In this document: piece after piece, positions 55,402 through 64,000 of the stretch
How the letters are laid out: each line of letters starts with the position of its first letter
How positions within the stretch are numbered: position 1 is the first letter of the stretch
NCBI RefSeq assembly: GCF_000499845.2
Contig: NC_023756.2
Span: 31,295,846 to 31,359,845, forward strand
Reading direction: 5' to 3'
DNA length: 64,000 nt
DNA from: Phaseolus vulgaris
Taxonomy: Eukaryota > Streptophyta > Magnoliopsida > Fabales > Fabaceae
Translations under genes and position numbers: made by a program
Notes under the pieces: model-generated
The model's input: the letters and a program-made list of their open reading frames with translations, nothing else
The model's database searches: none
What the model was told of the DNA's origin: nothing

Positions 55402-56113
55402 TCAGTCGGGACTTGTGCTGCGGGCGCGTGTACGCCGAACGGGACTTTCACTGCGTTTCCGCGAAGCCTGGTTATGGTCGGTTCGGCGTTTGTAATCGTT
55501 ACGGTATGACCGGCTCACATCACGAGATGAACGGTCGGTACTTCGTGGTGGAGATCTTGAATTTCTTGTCCTCTTAACGAACTGTCTCAAATGACCAGCC
55601 TGGATGAGCTCTTCGATTTTGTCTTTCAACGCCTGACACCCTTCGGTCGTGTGGCCGAAGTTTCGATGGTATTGACAATGCTTAGCGGTGTCTGCATTTG
55701 GTGGCGTTTGATATTGCTTCAATATCGGGATTAAGTCTGTTTGTAGTGCTTCATCTAGGGCTCGTCCCCTCGGCACAGTTAAGGGGGTATAACTGTTGAA
55801 CCTGGGGATTCGGCTTCCTCTGCTCCGGTCGGATCTTGGAGTGATTCGGACGGTTCGTTCGGTCTCGACTTCTCTTTCTTTGTTCGGGGTTTGATCTTTG
55901 AGGACTCCAGATCCGACGGTTTTGAACCGTTGGTGGTAATCGATGTGTTCTTCGATTTGCATGAATTTGGTTGCTCGAGTTCGAAGGTCTTCCATGTCTT
56001 GAGGCGGTTTCTTGATGAGACTTTCAGTAAAACGGCTCGGCCGGATGGCCGAGACCAAATGGTGCAATGCGACTTCCTGCTTGAGTCCTCGGATGTGCAT
56101 ACATGCTTTGTTA
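55402..56113 (-). pseudogene. gag: T2 gag, C-terminal part
   Basis: The reading enters from R2 at 56113 with FNKACMHIRGL, then HHLVSAIRPSRFTESLIKKP, the zinc-like motif CQYHRNFGHTTEGC with KDKIEELIQAGHLRQFV, and an Arg/Ser-rich tail ending at TGA 55404-55402. The same frame continues into pol, so the TGA is either a mutation (CGA to TGA is the simplest) or a read-through site. Confidence 0.8.
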
Positions 56114-56115
56114 AA

Positions 56116-56840
56116 TGATGGCATTTCATGTGTTCTTCTTGAATCAAAGTAGTGAAAGTGATGCGGAAGCAATGGGTGAGTGAAACAAAGCCCTCCTAGG
56201 AGTTGTGTTGGCTTTGAAGGTGCATGAGAAGTGTGATGTTTGAGTGGTTCGGCCAGCTCAAGGGAGAAAGGTGAAAGGATTGAAGTTTATAGCCTAGATT
56301 TCTAGGAGAAGTAAAGCTAGTGCACAAAAATGGCAGCATAACAATACTCAATTAAACTTGTCAAATACAATGAGATAGCCTTCCTATTTATAGGCTATTT
56401 GTGGATGTAACTTGTAAGCTAAATTACAAGAAAAGAAAACCAAAAGTTAAATCTAAATGCTAAGCCATGTGCCAAGCAATGACCGGCCACACAAACCCTA
56501 CATTCTAGAATGTTTCCTTCCAAAATGCTTCCTACACTACCCTATCTACTAAGTACCCCCAATGGGCCTTTATGCAAACATATACAAAGCCTTCTCTCTT
56601 CCATCCGTGGCCTCATTTGCTTGTGTTTGAATATGTTTGGCCATTGACCTTGTAAGGGGTCCTAGACGGTCTAGCTCCATGGATAGCCTCCCTCCTTCAC
56701 GTCCTAGACGCTCACCTTCACGTCCTAGACGCTCACTTTCACGTCCTAGACGCTCACCTTGGTCTTGGTCTTGGTCTAGACGCTCTCCTTGGCTTGTGCC
56801 TTGGTTTCCTTGGATAGGTGTGCTTGGCCCTCCTCCATCA
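56116..56840 (-). repeat. R2 3' LTR, 725 bp
   Basis: Starts TGATGGCATTTCATG and ends CTCCTCCATCA, followed by the same polypurine tract as R1. It is diverged from the R1 LTR in the first half. It contains three 21-bp tandem units CACGTCCTAGACGCTCACYT at 56698-56760. Confidence 0.85.
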
Positions 56841-57948
56841 TCCCCTCCCCCTTGGAAAGGATTTGTCCTCAAATCCAGCTCGTCATCGTCATTGGTACCT
56901 ACAAATGGAGAAAGATCAATTACATTAAAAGTGTCATGTACTCCATATTCAAGAGGTAGGTCCAACTTATATGCATTGTTGTTGACTCGCTTGAGAACTT
57001 GGAAAGGTCCATCACCTCGGGGACTTAGTTTGGACTTCCTTTGATTTGGAAATCTATCTTTGCGAAGGTGAAGCCAAACTAAGTCTCCTTCCTCAAAAAT
57101 TATTTCTCTCTTCCCTTTGTTGTTGTATTTTGTGTACTTCTCATTTTGTTGTTGTATTTGAATTTTAATCTTCTCATGCATTTTCTTGATAAAATCAGCT
57201 TTGAGTACTCCTTCCTTATGCACAAAATCTTGTGGATTAGGAAGGGGTATCAAGTCCATGGGCGTGAGAGGATTAAAACCATATACTACCTCAAAAGGAG
57301 AAGCATTAGTAGTCTTGTGAACTACTCTATTGTAAGCAAATTCAATGTGGGGAAGGTACTCATCCCAAGATTTGTGGCTGCCCTTCATGATAGCCCTAAG
57401 CATAGTTCCAAGAGATCGATTGACTACTTCAGTTTGCCCATCCGTTTGGGGATGACAAGAAGTTGAAAATTGTAGTCTTGTTCCAAGTTTACCCCAAAGA
57501 GTTTTCCAAAAGTGGCTTATAAACTTGGGATCTCTATCGGACACTATACTTCGAGGGAGACCATGGAGTCTCACCACCTCTCTAAAGAAGAGTTTAGAAA
57601 TATTTTGAGCATCATCCACTTTGTGGCATGGAATAAAGTGGGACATTTTGCTAAAACGGTCCACTACCACAAAGATAGAGTCATGGCCTCTTGCAGTCCT
57701 AGGAAGTCCTAAAATGAAATCCATGCTAATGTCTTCCCAAGGAGCATTTGCAATCGGCAAAGGAGTGTAGAGTCCATGCGGCATTGTTCTAGACTTTGCT
57801 TTTAAACATGAGATACATCTAGAACAATGTCGTTGGACATCTTTCCTCATGTGTGGCCAACAAAATTTTGCTTTTAAAAGATCTAGAGTCTTATCAACTC
57901 CAAAATGGCCCATGAGTCCCCCTTCATGTGATTCTTTGACAAGGAGTT
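56570..57948 (-). pseudogene. pol: R2 integrase and LTR-encoded tail (5' truncated)
   Basis: Open from the T3 junction to a stop inside the LTR. It has the zinc finger ([26 protein letters not shown]), the DDE core ([40 protein letters not shown]), [19 protein letters not shown] and [15 protein letters not shown] tail of four RLGRE/RLDQ-type repeats follows, then [10 protein letters not shown]. All catalytic residues are present, but the frame has lost everything upstream. Confidence 0.85.
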
Positions 57949-59265
57949 TGTTCCGTCCGGTTGACCGGGACGTCTTCGTGCACGACCTCAACCGTCAGCT
58001 AAGGACTCCTTCCCACTGATTGCCTGTGAATTCCTGCAAAAAAGAGGACAAAGAGGCGCCCTAGCGGCCGTTTGCACTCCGACGCTCAAGTCAGCCAGCA
58101 AGAAACACCAAAATTGTCCACCCACGTATCTGAGCACCGCGTATGGCACTCTGAAGGTGGTAAAAGAAACTGTGTGTATATGTGTGTGTGTTGTCCCCTT
58201 CAGGCAAAAATATTCTCCAGTCACTTGTACGTAATCCTCAAGCACGGGCAAGCAACTAGAGAGTTTCTCCTAAATTTGTCAAAGGTTCCAACCCTTTTTC
58301 CGACATTCTCAGCGCTATTTAAACTGCCCCCAGCATTTAAAGCGCCTTAAAGTGCTTTTAAACTCAAACGTAACGCGCTCATTAAAGCGCTTAATTATGA
58401 AACGTAGCGCATTTAAGACGTTGAAACGCTTGGGAGCCATAATAGTACCTGAATGCCAAAAAGGGAAACTGTATTGAATATCTTTAATTACCTGGCACCT
58501 GACTAGAGGGTGTTTCCATTCCGGCATTGCTGTCATACACGTGGAGGGCCTCACGACACCTTGACCCCATCTGGGGGTGTTTCTGCCCATCTGGGGACGT
58601 TTCTACGTGTGGGTCCTCCTGCTTAGGAGTGCTACTACGCTAGGGGTGGCTTTTTGGGTGCCAACTCATGCCCCCCAAGTATCTAGCCACTTACTCTGAG
58701 AGCGTATCTGCCTTCCTCTCACGCCCTACACCCGGTTATCCTGGGCGTGACCTTCCTCTTGGGTCGTATCTGTCCCGAAGGCGTCTCTGGGGCGGCAGGG
58801 GTACTTCGCGAGTCAGGCTGCCCTTCACTGGTACTATCACTATGGCCTTGAAGCCACCTTTTCCTTCTCTTTATCACTTTCTCGAGATATCGGGACCTGA
58901 GGCTTTCACACGGCGTCGCTCCCTCCATGGTTTTTCCTACCCATGGGTATCGGGGAACCACACCGTGATTGCCTCGCTTTTACACTGTTCGATCTGGCGA
59001 CGCCCTCACCTGGGCGACGCCTTCACCTAGGCGACGCCTTCACCTGGACGACGCCTTCACCGAGGCGACGCCTTCATCTAGGCGACGCCTCCACCTAGGC
59101 GACGCCTTCACCTAGGCGACGCCGTGCTTTAGCGACGCCTTGTCCTGCCTTGGCGACGCTTCCTCTTGGCGTCCCTACACCTGGGCGACACCTTGAGCTG
59201 ACTTTGACCTTCCAGTCGTTGACTTTGACCTTGACTTAGTCAACGCCCTGATACGGGACGGTACA
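57949..59265 (-). repeat. T3 3' LTR, 1317 bp
   Basis: Starts TGTTCCGTCCGG and ends GGGACGGTACA, the same ends as T1 with different interior. It includes the conserved LTR module (58053-58094), a minus-strand TATA-like TTTAAATAGC at about 58313-58323 and the GGCGACGCC array. Confidence 0.85.
58991..59200. repeat. GGCGACGCC minisatellite in the T3 LTR
   Basis: Ten or more units of about 18 bp (CACCTAGGCGACGCCTT) with substitutions, denser than in the T1 LTRs. Confidence 0.85.
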
Positions 59266-59278
59266 CAAGCCCCCCAGT
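59266..59278 (-). other. T3 polypurine tract
   Basis: Minus-strand ACTGGGGGGCTTG abuts the LTR end. Confidence 0.8.
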
Positions 59279-59767
59279 CTTAAGCCGAAGACTTGTCTTC
59301 AGCGCAAAGACTAAAGCCTTGCCCCCGCCATCAATGTGCTTTCTTGATGACGTGTCATTCTTTGCTGACTCAGCAAATTTTCAAATTACTGACGCGACAT
59401 TATCTGAACCACAGGGGTATTCTTAATGACCGATTGGACATTCCCTGCAATGGGGATGATTACAACTCTTGGGCTACCCTTTATCACGCGCCACGTGGCC
59501 CATCGCGTGGCCCTCCTTTAGAGACCTTTGCGCTTCCCCTGGGCAAACGACCTTCTGACGCGTGGCTCGATCCTGCGGCCCTCAATTTGCGCCTCTTGGG
59601 TTACGAAATGTAACGTTTAAGTTACTCCAAACCACGCGCTCACCCTACTGTTACATTCATTCGCTCTGCAACTCCGCACTGTTCATCGCCTTCGAAAACC
59701 CTTTTTTCTCTGCGACTGCGATTCTCTCCTTCCTGTGCCTTCTGCTGCCTCCATTCCAATAGCAAAG

Positions 59768-59979
59768 GTATGATCTCGGATACCCACGACCTTTCCCCTT
59801 CGTCGCATTAAATTGGTTTATTGAACTGCCTGGGACTATTGTTATTCACGTATTACTGCATTTCTTCGCTTCTTCTTCCTCCTCTGATTTTTCTCGCGTG
59901 GGTGACGCTTCCTGGGGTTCTTTCCCCTTCTTGCCACGGCTAAACTTGCTAAACCCTTTTTCCTCTCTTCTTTCTGCAG
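59768..59979 (+). other. Putative 5'-UTR intron of aORF3
   Basis: Donor GCAAAG|GTATGAT and acceptor CTTTCTGCAG|C, 15 bases before the ATG. The donor sequence and the spacing to the ATG equal those of aORF1. Confidence 0.65.
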
Positions 59980-59994
59980 CTATCTATTTTCACC

Positions 59995-62280
59995 ATGACG
60001 CGCGCGAACGCGGAGCCTGATTCTTCCCCTACGACCCCCAAATCCAACTACAAAGCCTTCTACCCCTGGGCCTCCGATGAGCTCCTGAGTGAATGCACCA
60101 GCCTGACTTCCTTCCAGGACCTGGAAGCTCACCGGGGGGATCCCCATCTGTACAACTTTAACGCCTTCTGCCGCACACACGACGCCCACATATCCGTCCG
60201 TCCCGGCAGGCCTGGGGAACCTGTTTGTTTGGACGACAGACCTAGAAAGGGGAAACCCTTCTTCTTCATGTACCAGACCGTGTTCAAGCGCGTAGGAGTG
60301 CGTCTCCCTTTCACTCCCTTCGAACGGGAGCTTCTTACTGAAATCAACACTGCCCCCGCCCAACTTCATCCCAATAGCTGGGCATTTGTGAGGGGCTTTC
60401 AAATTCTTTGTGGATACCTGGGCATCCCTCCTTCCGTAGATGTCTTCCTGCATTTTTTTGAGGTGAAAAAACAGGGGAAAAGCTTTTGGGTAAGCTTTTT
60501 CGGGATCGCTGGCAGGATCCTCCTCTCCCTCTTCCAGAATTCTTACAAGAACTGGAAAGGGAAGTTCTTCAAGGTGTGCTGCGCCAAGCATGATCCCACA
60601 GCTTTGGATGGCTTCCCTCTTTACTGGACGGAACGCCCCAAATTGCTCAGGGCCAAAACCCTGGAAGAGCTATCCCCCGCCGATAGGGAGGTAAGCAAAG
60701 CCTTGGCGGGGTTGGGGATCGTCTTTGATACCTTGAAGCTGGTCGCTAGCGAGTACAATGCTCACGCCCTGACCACCTATTTTGGTAAGGGGCTCTCCCC
60801 TCATCTTTTGTGCTATAAGTAGCCTGCTATCGATCGTTTGTCTCCCCATACTATTATGCTTGTTTTACACTTGTACCGTGTTACTTGCATTTCATGTCTC
60901 TTTGCGTATCGTGATTTCGCGTAGCGGTTTTAGTACTAACCCTTGCTGTTTGGTCTGTCTTGATGTAGGATCGGTGATGGGCGCTTCTAAGAGAATGATG
61001 CTGGCGAAGGCAATGAAGGAGGCACGTGCCTCCAAGGCGGGCGCCTCCTCCACCCTTGCTGCCGACCCGGTTCCCCCACCGACTCTGTCGCCGCCTCCTC
61101 CGATCACCGCCGAGGCTCCCCTGAGTTCACCTCCGTCGTCTCCACACGGCCTCGCAGCACTTCAGACTCCTCGCTCTCCTCTACCCATCGCCGCTGTTCC
61201 CCTAGCCACGGTTTCGTCACCGGCTCCAACCCCCCTTGACAAAGGGAAACGGGTTTTGGAGATTCTATCAGACGATGAGGACTCAGAAGGCGTGGCTCCC
61301 TTCAGAAGGAGAAAATCTGTGTGGGTTCCTCTTCCGGTAGAGGCGTCGCCCCAGGGAGGGAACCCCTTCATGGATAACCCCCCGAGCGCGACCTCACTCC
61401 CTCCCATGACACTCCAAGAGGAAAGGGGCGAAGGCGCCGAATCTGCCCCGCCTCCGCCGCCGGCAGAAACCATTGCTTCTCCTGCTTCCGTCGCAGCCGC
61501 CCCTGACTTCATTGCCATCCCTCCTCCGATTATGCATCTAATGAGGGGCTTCAGTGGCGGGACTCTGCCAGAGGGCACCGACAGGAAGGAAGGCATGCCC
61601 TTCTACTTGGGGGCCTTCTTGGCGGTGGCCCTTGAATGGCGCGCCCAGGCCAGGAACGCGGTCATGCAAGCTCAAACTCTCCAGGCCTTGGAAACAAAGG
61701 CGACTAATCTGGAGGAGGAAATGAGGACCCTGGGGCGTCAGAACGAAACTTACCAAACCTCTCTGAAGCAAGCGCAAGAGTCCAAAGCAGAAACTGAGAG
61801 GCAACTGGCGGAGGCATTGGAGCTCCAGGCTGGCTTCTTTACTCGTGAAGTCCCCTCCAAGTCCAGGTAACGGGCCTTCAGGAATTGCTCAAAGCTGATG
61901 CAGAAATCCAAAAGGACCTGAAGGACCGTTGCCGTGAACAGGCTGACAAGACGGAGCGGATGGAGGGGGAAATGGTCACCCAGGCCAAAGCTATGGACCT
62001 TCTCCGGGCTGACTACGACAAACTACAGGTCGAGGTCAGTCGACTTCGCGTTGAGAAAGAGGCTCTGGAGAAGCAGGTGACCTCTGGGGATGCCGCCGTT
62101 GAGGAGCTGGAGAAGGAGAAGAAGTACCTTATCCAGGAGATGGCGGGTACTTTCGAGGAGGGGTTCCAGGAGGCTCTGACCCAGGCGTCCTGTGAGAACC
62201 CTGACATCAATGTTTCGAACTGCGACCCCATGCACCATGTCGTTGACGGGAAGGTCGTGCCCATGGACGTGGATGACTGA
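59995..62280 (+). pseudogene. aORF3: antisense extra ORF of T3, PF04195-like plus coiled coil
   Basis: The ATG at 59995 opens MTRANAEPDSSPTTPKSNYK, then FYPWASDELLSECTSLTSFQ, GKPFFFMYQTVFKRVGVRLP, FERELLTEINTAPAQLHPNS, VDVFLHFFEVKKQGKSF and FPLYWTERPK, up to TYFG. This is an uninterrupted PF04195-like exon. The intron 60785-60968 (G|GTAAGG…GATGTAG|GA) joins FG to SVMGASKRMMLAKAM. Exon 2 has a Pro/Ser/Ala-rich part, an acidic patch (KGKRVLEILSDDEDSE), the block KEGMPFYLGAFLAVALEWRA and a coiled coil. After a one-base shift at about 61850-61866 it ends with EVSRLRVEKEALEKQV and HHVVDGKVVPMDVDD. It is otherwise intact and well spliced in silico, and is the best-preserved complete copy here. Localisation and function are unknown; the coiled coil suggests oligomers. 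Confidence 0.8.
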
Positions 62281-62748
62281 ACTGCTGTCTCTCAACCGCC
62301 ACCTTCACTTTCAAGCTTAATTCCTTTATTCTTTACGCTTGCTTTTGACTTTCTCTGTTTAAACTTGTAATTCTTTGAACTATCCGCACTCTTGTTACTG
62401 ACTTAGGACATTCGCACGGTTGTCTTTATTTCTTTTTCACATACGATTCTGCCTATGCGATCTCGCTCTCATCTTTTCCCTTCATACGCTTCAATTATTT
62501 TATCTGTGTCCTGCTCATTTCTCACACTTCGTTGGGCGGTTTGGTATGATTGGGTAGGCTCGCTCGCCAACCCTTACGCCCGTGGAGAGGCCCACTAAGT
62601 GGCGCCGTATCGTCCACGAGACGACTCTAATACCGAAAGGCTCTTTCTTTGATCTTTTAACACTCGGCGCCCACGCCTAAGGAGAGGCCTGCCAAAGCAG
62701 CACCATATCGTCCCCGGGTGTCTAAAACGCTGAGTACTGTGGGGTTTT
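62281..62748. other. T3 non-coding region after aORF3
   Basis: Contains two GCCCACGCCTAAGGAGAGGC-type blocks (about 62575-62610 and 62670-62710). They match T1 at 31290 and 31388 and confirm that this is the pol-aORF gap. No open frame. Confidence 0.65.
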
Positions 62749-63083
62749 TGTTCCCTCCATGGTCTTTCCTGCCCATAGGTATCGGGGAACACCCTGCCAG
62801 TGACTCGCTGGCATTCGACGGTCTCGTCTCCCTCCACAGTCTTTCCTACCTGTGGGTATCGGGGAGGCGACGTCTGCAACTAACTTTGCCTTTCTCTAAT
62901 TTCTTCTCCCTCCTCAGTCTTTCCTACCTGTGGGTATCGGGGAGGTAACGCTAGTCGGTATTTGGGTTGGCGACGCCCGCGCCTTCTCGTCTGTCGTCGC
63001 CCTTTACGTCTTTCCTGGCAACGCCTCGGGCGTTACCTTTGCTTCGACATTGACTTTAATTCTTGCCTTGGTCAACGCCTGAT
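62749..63083 (-). repeat. T4 LTR remnant
   Basis: TGTTCCC at 62749 resembles an LTR start, but most of the LTR is missing. What follows matches the right third of the T1/T3 LTRs (CTCCATGGTCTTTCC, GGTATCGGGGA, GGTCAACGCC). The normal end (GGGACGGTACA) and the polypurine tract are deleted at about 63083. It has three tandem-like copies of a CTTTCCTACCTGTGGGTATC unit. Confidence 0.55.
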
Positions 63084-63572
63084 AACAGCGAAGAGCCCAA
63101 GGCTTTGTCTGTGCCATCCACGTGGCGCTTCTTGTACAGCTGATGGGACCTTCTGTCATTCGACTTGATCCACGTGGTGCTGCTTGCATGGTTGGTGGGG
63201 TATCTAGTCATTTCATTTTCTGACTCCTGCTGTACCCCTGGCTCATTTTCGACGGCGCATCGTACCACTGGATATTCCGCTGATATGATGTTTTCTGATT
63301 TAAACCAGTGGTGCCAGCGTCATCCTTTCACCTTCTGCCACGTGTATCAATCGCACGGTGCATCCGTTCGTGTCGTTTGGCGCGCTAGGCGCTTTATTTA
63401 ACTCTTCAAACTCTAGAACTATCTTCACCATTTTCTCACTCTTCATAACCTACTTGCGTTCTTTCTTCTTGTACCCTTTCTTCTTGCACCCTTTCCTCTC
63501 TGTCAAAGGGTTGTTCTAACTGCTCCCCTCGCTCAACTCTTGCATTTCCGGCCATCTTAATCTTGTTAAAGA

Positions 63573-64000
63573 ATGTCCTCTCACGATGCTTCCTCCAGGG
63601 TCCGTCCCAAAGACTTGTACCCTTGGGCCTCGAGCGAACTTCTTGATGAGTGTTCATGCTTGCTTTCCACCAGGGCCGTACGAGAACACAAAGGGGAGTT
63701 GTGTTCTTACGACCACCGGGCCTTCGCGAGGAGGCACGATGACGACATCGCTGTGCTCCCATGCACTCTGGGGGAGCCAGTGTGTGGTGACGAACGGGCC
63801 AACGACGGGGTCCCTTTCTTTTACTTTTACCAGGTGGTGTTTAAGACCATCGGGGTGCGCTTACCCTTCTCCTGGTTCGAGAAGGAACTGCTGACGGAGA
63901 TCAACGTGGCTCCAGCCCAGCTGTACCCCAACAACTGGGCCTTTGTCAAGGCCTTCGATGTCCTCTTTGGGTTTCTGGGTTGTGCACCCTCGGTTGACCT
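63573..64000 (+). CDS. aORF4: antisense extra ORF of T4, exon 1 (partial, runs off the end)
   Basis: The ATG at 63573 (AAGAATGTCC) opens a frame without any stop for 142 codons to the window edge: MSSHDASSRVRPKDLYPWAS, ELLDECSCLL, PFFYFYQVVFKTIGVRLPF, EKELLTEINVAPAQLYPNNW and FVKAFDVLFGFLG. The blocks PWAS-ELL-EC, VFK-x-G-VRLPF and LLTEIN-APAQL-PN-WAF are shared with aORF1 and aORF3, with many substitutions elsewhere. That is a diverged but open PF04195-like exon. A TATA-like GCTTTATTTAAC is at 63391-63402. No 5'-UTR intron like that of aORF1/aORF3 is visible. Its 3' part, intron and coiled coil are outside the window. Confidence 0.8.
   Translation, partial: MSSHDASSRVRPKDLYPWASSELLDECSCLLSTRAVREHKGELCSYDHRAFARRHDDDIAVLPCTLGEPVCGDERANDGVPFFYFYQVVFKTIGVRLPFSWFEKELLTEINVAPAQLYPNNWAFVKAFDVLFGFLGCAPSVD

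Larger units (their letters stand above)
47884..56115 (-). mobile_element. T2: second Tat-type gypsy element, 5' end beyond the window
   Basis: The 3' LTR is at 47884-48334, then a polypurine tract, aORF2 on the plus strand, a minisatellite, and pol and gag on the minus strand. Gag is cut at 56115 by R2, so the rest of gag and the 5' LTR must lie to the right of the window. The left flank is ATTCT (47879-47883). The coding regions are less damaged than T1's. Confidence 0.85.
56116..57948 (-). mobile_element. R2: CRM-like chromovirus, 3' portion, inserted in T2 gag and cut by T3
   Basis: The 3' LTR starts directly in T2 gag (left flank TTAAA, 56111-56115). Its pol matches R1 closely until 57948, where T3's LTR begins within the codons for [10 protein letters not shown]. 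The remainder of R2 should lie to the right of T3, outside the window. Confidence 0.85.
57949..62748 (-). mobile_element. T3: third Tat-type gypsy element, 3' portion
   Basis: The 3' LTR, polypurine tract, aORF3 (plus strand) and the following non-coding repeats are present. The pol expected further right is outside the window or displaced by T4. The left flank in R2 is GAGTT (57944-57948). It is related to T1 by LTR ends, aORF sequence and minisatellite. Confidence 0.8.
62749..64000 (-). mobile_element. T4: fourth Tat-type element, fragment
   Basis: An LTR remnant followed by an antisense ORF on the plus strand (63573 onward), in the same order as T1-T3. How it relates to T3 (insertion or recombination) cannot be decided without sequence to the right. 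Confidence 0.6.

Noticed and set aside
62005..62295. Minus-strand frames opposite the aORF3 coiled coil
   Set aside because: Typical antisense shadows of Glu/Lys/Leu-rich coding sequence.

Overview
The window reads as repeat-rich plant nuclear DNA, most likely from a dicot. The style of the elements suggests a legume, but that is from memory and was not tested. I found no convincing ordinary host gene, rRNA or tRNA. Almost everything is transposable-element sequence, much of it nested, and the element boundaries can be read from LTR ends (TG...CA), primer-binding sites, polypurine tracts and 5-bp target-site duplications (TSDs).

Layout. 1-3729: 5' half of a Sirevirus-like Ty1/copia element (C1, minus strand) that keeps gag and a third ORF but has no pol. 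3730-10740: a decayed L1-type LINE (minus), split by a 1.84-kb solo LTR (S1, 7082-8924, TSD CCAGT). 10741-14170: AT-rich non-coding DNA with a direct repeat flanking an LTR-like remnant. 14176-15206: solo LTR of the C1 family (C3, TSD TCTAT). 15382-about 17266: a non-autonomous CACTA-like DNA transposon. 17394-46586: a Ty3/gypsy element of the Tat/Ogre/Retand type (T1, minus, TSD TCAAC). T1 is itself split by a Sirevirus-like copia element (C2, 22577-31252, TSD AACAC) and by a young chromovirus that looks like the centromeric CRM clade (R1, 34842-42519, TSD CCTTG). 46592-47883: AT-rich flank. 47884-64000: a second Tat-type element (T2, minus) whose gag is cut by a second CRM-like element (R2). 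R2 is cut in turn by a third Tat-type element (T3), next to which lie remnants of a fourth (T4).

The most interesting system is the extra gene carried by the Tat-type elements. Each has, downstream of pol and on the opposite strand, a gene-like antisense ORF (aORF1 19367-21873, aORF2 48699-50431, aORF3 59995-62280, aORF4 63573-end). Its N-terminal exon encodes what I recognise as the 'putative gypsy type transposon' domain (Pfam PF04195). A phase-conserved intron follows, then an exon with a Pro/Ser-rich stretch, a coiled coil and a conserved C-terminal VDGK-V-P motif. Two copies also have a 5'-UTR intron with an identical donor, and aORF2 has a TATA box of its own. Extra ORFs in Tat-lineage elements have been described before; their function is unknown.

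Other structural events legible here are a 309-bp copy of T1's right flank joined just inside its left LTR, a deletion in C2's 3' LTR at a 6-bp microhomology, minisatellites in the gap between pol and the antisense ORF, an LTR module shared by four otherwise different LTR families, and paired near-palindromic motifs scattered through the copia elements. Coordinates of LTRs and TSDs were read directly. Family names are from recognition of protein motifs, without any database search.
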